Shown here one piece after another: positions 62,174-64,000 of a stretch of DNA of 64,000 nucleotides; within the stretch, counting starts at the first letter, position 1, and every line of letters starts with the position of its first letter. This stretch comes from Streptomyces sp. SCSIO 30461 (GTDB taxonomy: Bacteria; Actinomycetota; Actinomycetes; Streptomycetales; Streptomycetaceae), in the NCBI RefSeq assembly GCF_037023745.1, contig NZ_CP146101.1, forward strand, positions 4,208,001 to 4,272,000, read 5' to 3'. The notes beneath the pieces are model-generated. The model had not been told where the DNA came from. It searched no databases and was given only the letters and a program-made list of their open reading frames with translations. Made by a program: the position numbers and the translations under genes.

Positions 62174-62629
62174 ATGAAGATCGCGACAGACGACCTCTCC
62201 GGACCTGAGATCGCCGGGTTTCTCGACGAGCATGTCCAGCAGATGCGCTCCATCTCGCCTCCGGAGAGTAAGCACGCGCTCGACCTCGACGCCCTCCGTA
62301 AGCCCGAGATCACGTTCTGGTCAGTGCGGGACGGCGACACCCTGGTGGGCTGCGGTGCACTGAAGAAACTGGACGCAGGCCACGCCGAGCTGAAGTCGAT
62401 GCGCACCATGGCGGCACGCAAGCGGAGCGGGATCGCGTCAGTGCTGCTGGAGCACATCATCACCGAGGCCGAGCGCATGGGTTTCACGCGGCTGAGTCTG
62501 GAGACCGGCACGGCCGAATTCTTCCTGCCGGCCAGGAAGCTGTACGAGAAGTTCGGGTTCACCCACTGCGAGCCGTTCGCGGACTACCGGCCCGACCCGA
62601 ACAGTACATTCATGACCAGAGAACTCTGA
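62174..62629 (+). CDS. GNAT acetyltransferase
   Basis: The 151-residue protein has the acetyl-CoA binding loop region MRTMAARKRSGIASVLLEHIITEAERMGFTRLSLETG (a GNAT motif A variant with RKRSGIAS) and the C-terminal AFFLPARKLYEKFGF-type end EFFLPARKLYEKFGFTHCEPF. It is close to the YsnE/PhnO-type single-domain GNATs. It transfers an acetyl group to an unknown amine. The ATG at 62174 has GCAGGA upstream. It is the last normal gene before the mobile-element ends at 62.8 kb. Confidence 0.87.
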   Translation: MKIATDDLSGPEIAGFLDEHVQQMRSISPPESKHALDLDALRKPEITFWSVRDGDTLVGCGALKKLDAGHAELKSMRTMAARKRSGIASVLLEHIITEAERMGFTRLSLETGTAEFFLPARKLYEKFGFTHCEPFADYRPDPNSTFMTREL

Positions 62630-62774
62630 GCAACCTCGGTTCACAGGTTCGTCGACTGTGGTGCTGAGCACGGCGCTGCGATGCGGCGCCGAAGAGTCAT
62701 CACAGACATCTCCCCGCCGATGGACACCCCCACCGGCCACAGCCACCCCCTGAACCACACACCGCGAAGCGAGG

Positions 62775-62861
62775 GTGGGGCCGAAACTCACTGACGGTTC
62801 ATGCCCGAACGATCGACAAGTGGGGCCGAAACCCACTGACGAGTGGGGCCAGCTCATGCTG
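62775..62861. repeat. GTGGGGCC-type repeats (IS21-like end?)
   Basis: GTGGGGCCGAAACTCACTGAC (62775-62795), a close copy at 62820-62840 and a diverged copy beginning GTGGGGCC at 62843. Short multiple end repeats of this kind flank IS21-family elements. No transposase gene is visible, so it is a remnant or boundary. Confidence 0.5.
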
Positions 62862-62905
62862 CCGAAGCCAGTGGGGGTCCTGACCGTGGACGACATGCTC
62901 ATTGA

Positions 62906-62983
62906 TGTCCCGTCTCTTGCGAATTGGCCCCTGTCTCAGGTGATCTGGTCCGATTTGCTCGTCGTCTCAGGCGATCTGGTCCG
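62906..62983. mobile_element. Tn7-like left-end candidate A
   Basis: Begins TGTCCCG and contains three imperfect copies of GTCTCAGGTGATCTGGTCCG: a degenerate one at 62912-62930, an exact one at 62933-62952 and one with a single mismatch at 62964-62983. Terminal TGT plus closely spaced 20-bp repeats is the architecture of Tn7-type ends bound by TnsB. Confidence 0.6.
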
Positions 62984-63073
62984 GTGGCGCTACTCATGTC
63001 ACGCGAGACCTCGACCCGCACGGCGATGAAACCCCGGGATCTCGGTGAAAGCACGCGCCAATATGGTGGACCG

Positions 63074-63502
63074 ATGACGTCGATCAAGAAGTTCCAAGTC
63101 GCCTTCGACTGCGCTGAACCTGAGCGCCTCGCTCGTTTCTGGTGCGAGGTGTTGGGGTACGTCGTACCGCCGCCACCGGAGGGGTTTGCCACTTGGGACG
63201 ATTTCAAGCGCTCGCAGCCACCTGAGCAGCGGGATTCTTGGTTCGCCTGCATTGATCCCTCAGGTGTGGGCCCGCGGCTGTACTTCCAGCGCGTCCCCGA
63301 GGGGAAGGCCGCCAAGAACCGAGTGCATCTTGATGTGCGGGTCGGCACCGGACTCGTGGGTAAAGAGCGCCTCGCCGCACTTGAGGCCGAATGCGCACGG
63401 CTGGTCCCGCTCGGCGCGGTACACGTGCGAACGCTGTATGACGGCAATGATTCGTGCATCCCGATGCTGGACATCGAGGGCAACGAGTTCTGTATCGACT
63501 GA
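63074..63502 (+). CDS. VOC (glyoxalase/bleomycin-resistance) family protein
   Basis: The 142-residue protein has the two betaalpha-beta modules of the VOC fold: MTSIKKFQVAFDCAEPERLARFWCEVLGY with the conserved metal-ligand position region at the start, LYFQRVPEGKAAKNRVHLDVRV in the middle (His, Glu-type ligands), and SCIPMLDIEGNEFCID at the end. The MxDPEGNEFC-like ending is typical of dioxygenase or glyoxalase-like and antibiotic-binding VOC proteins. GGTGGA precedes the ATG at 63074. It is flanked on both sides by copies of a transposon-end sequence, so it may be cargo. Confidence 0.85.
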   Translation: MTSIKKFQVAFDCAEPERLARFWCEVLGYVVPPPPEGFATWDDFKRSQPPEQRDSWFACIDPSGVGPRLYFQRVPEGKAAKNRVHLDVRVGTGLVGKERLAALEAECARLVPLGAVHVRTLYDGNDSCIPMLDIEGNEFCID

Positions 63503-63519
63503 GGGGCCGCGAACGTGTC

Positions 63520-63585
63520 TGTCCCGCGTCAAGTTGTTGGCTCACCCTGGTCCGATTGGCTTCTGGTCTCAGGTGATGTGGTTCG
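63520..63585. mobile_element. Tn7-like left-end candidate B
   Basis: Again starts TGTCCCG, then TTGGCTC, CTGGTCCGATTGGC and, at 63566-63585, GTCTCAGGTGATGTGGTTCG, all in the same order and orientation as candidate A but with part deleted. It lies about 120 bp before the TnsA-like start, the expected place for a left end. Confidence 0.6.
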
Positions 63586-63701
63586 CCGACGTGTTTGAGA
63601 CGGGTTGTCCCTCGTTGGGGTGACGCGACCTGCGTTCAGCCGTGGTGCTCCACGAGGTGTTCCACCCTCTCGGTAGGGGTGAGGGGCCTGGGGAGGTACT
63701 C

Positions 63702-64000
63702 GTGGGCGAGCCTGCGGAGGTGGTAGCCGCCTGGGAGTACGCGGCTGACGTCCATGTGGGGTTCGTCGGACCCGACGGTTCTCGTCGGATCGGCCCGCTG
63801 GCCCGCTTCTGGAGTGAGCCATTCGAACTTGCCTCGCCGACCCGGAAGTTCACCGCGTTCAAGGGGCAGAAGAACTTCACGGGCGACTACTGGGCGGTGA
63901 CTTCGCGGTCTCTGGTGGGCTACGAGTCGTGGGTGGAGCGGGACGCGGCGATGGCCCTGGACTTCGACCCCGCCGTCGTGGCCCTGGCTTCCCAGCCCTT
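63702..64000 (+). CDS. TnsA-like transposase endonuclease subunit, 3' end outside the window
   Basis: About 100 codons are visible. From a GTG at 63702 preceded by GGGGAGG the frame reads VGEPAEVVAAWEYAADVHVG, and it later contains SLVGYESWVERDAAMALDFDP before running on to VVALASQPF at the edge. YESWxERDxxxxLDFDPxVVxxASQPF is the signature of TnsA-like endonuclease N-domains, which make the 5' cut in cut-and-paste transposition by Tn7-type elements. TnsB/TnsC/TniQ homologues would be expected beyond the window. An in-frame GTG at 63657 is a less likely start. Confidence 0.75.
   Translation, partial: MGEPAEVVAAWEYAADVHVGFVGPDGSRRIGPLARFWSEPFELASPTRKFTAFKGQKNFTGDYWAVTSRSLVGYESWVERDAAMALDFDPAVVALASQP

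Overview
The window is high-GC actinobacterial DNA. A complete two-domain geosmin synthase, GTG starts, many stand-alone regulators (XRE, TetR, LysR, GlxA/AraC, LuxR), Hanks-type kinases, a DUF397 protein and a PP2C phosphatase point to Streptomyces or a close relative. Most of it reads as accessory chromosome: short transcription units, many divergent regulator/target pairs with clear dyad operators, and several decaying genes. No rRNA, tRNA or CRISPR array was found.

Layout. 1-4.7 kb: 3' end of a terpene synthase, a domain-only LuxR protein, a YciO-type protein, and an FAD-linked oxidase divergent from a TetR regulator with a palindrome between them. 4.8-13.1 kb: membrane-anchored S1 protease, MFS exporter, Ser/Thr kinase, glutamate-cysteine ligase-like enzyme, a 55-residue membrane protein and a cytochrome P450. 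13.2-18.6 kb: PAS-PP2C phosphatase, XRE-TPR regulator divergent from an APH-fold kinase, and an XRE-MmyB regulator. 18.7-24.0 kb: DHA2 exporter, geosmin synthase, two small conserved proteins. 24.1-30.0 kb: a coupled operon (crotonase, double DUF35 protein, two thiolase-fold proteins) divergent from an acyl-CoA synthetase. 30.3-38.8 kb: acetyltransferases, a small P-loop kinase, a CPBP protease-histidine kinase-response regulator operon, a broken LAL-type LuxR regulator, a PLP aminotransferase with a repeat tail, and an XRE-cupin regulator. 38.9-44.8 kb: threonine catabolism (tdh, kbl, then a coupled lysR), an alpha/beta hydrolase and paaK. 45.5-50.1 kb: nitronate monooxygenase plus acyl-CoA ligase, divergent from a serine hydrolase. 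50.1-52.8 kb: a decay zone with an FAD-monooxygenase remnant, a frame-split lectin gene and a frameshifted SWIM-type gene. 52.9-61.9 kb: MDR oxidoreductase/GlxA pair, phytoene-desaturase-like oxidoreductase, DUF2252, an MpaB-like protein overlapping a TPR kinase, and a small protein. 62.2-64.0 kb: GNAT and VOC genes, then clustered mobile-element end repeats and the 5' part of a TnsA-like endonuclease gene cut off by the window edge.

How genes work together. The two acyl-CoA operons (24-30 kb and 45.5-50 kb) lie about 20 kb apart, and each has a 17-bp dyad of the same form (TCTGA N7 TCAGA, flanked by TTT and TT) in its divergent promoter region. This suggests one shared repressor. The thiolase-fold proteins lack the usual thiolase Cys/His motifs and sit with a DUF35 protein, an arrangement that recalls Ltp2/ChsH2-type retro-aldolases more than beta-ketothiolases. 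The right edge looks like the left end of a Tn7-like element, with two related copies of the end sequence in direct orientation around the VOC gene. That is the most novel lead in the window. All functional calls come from reading the sequence and knowledge of families; no searches were run.
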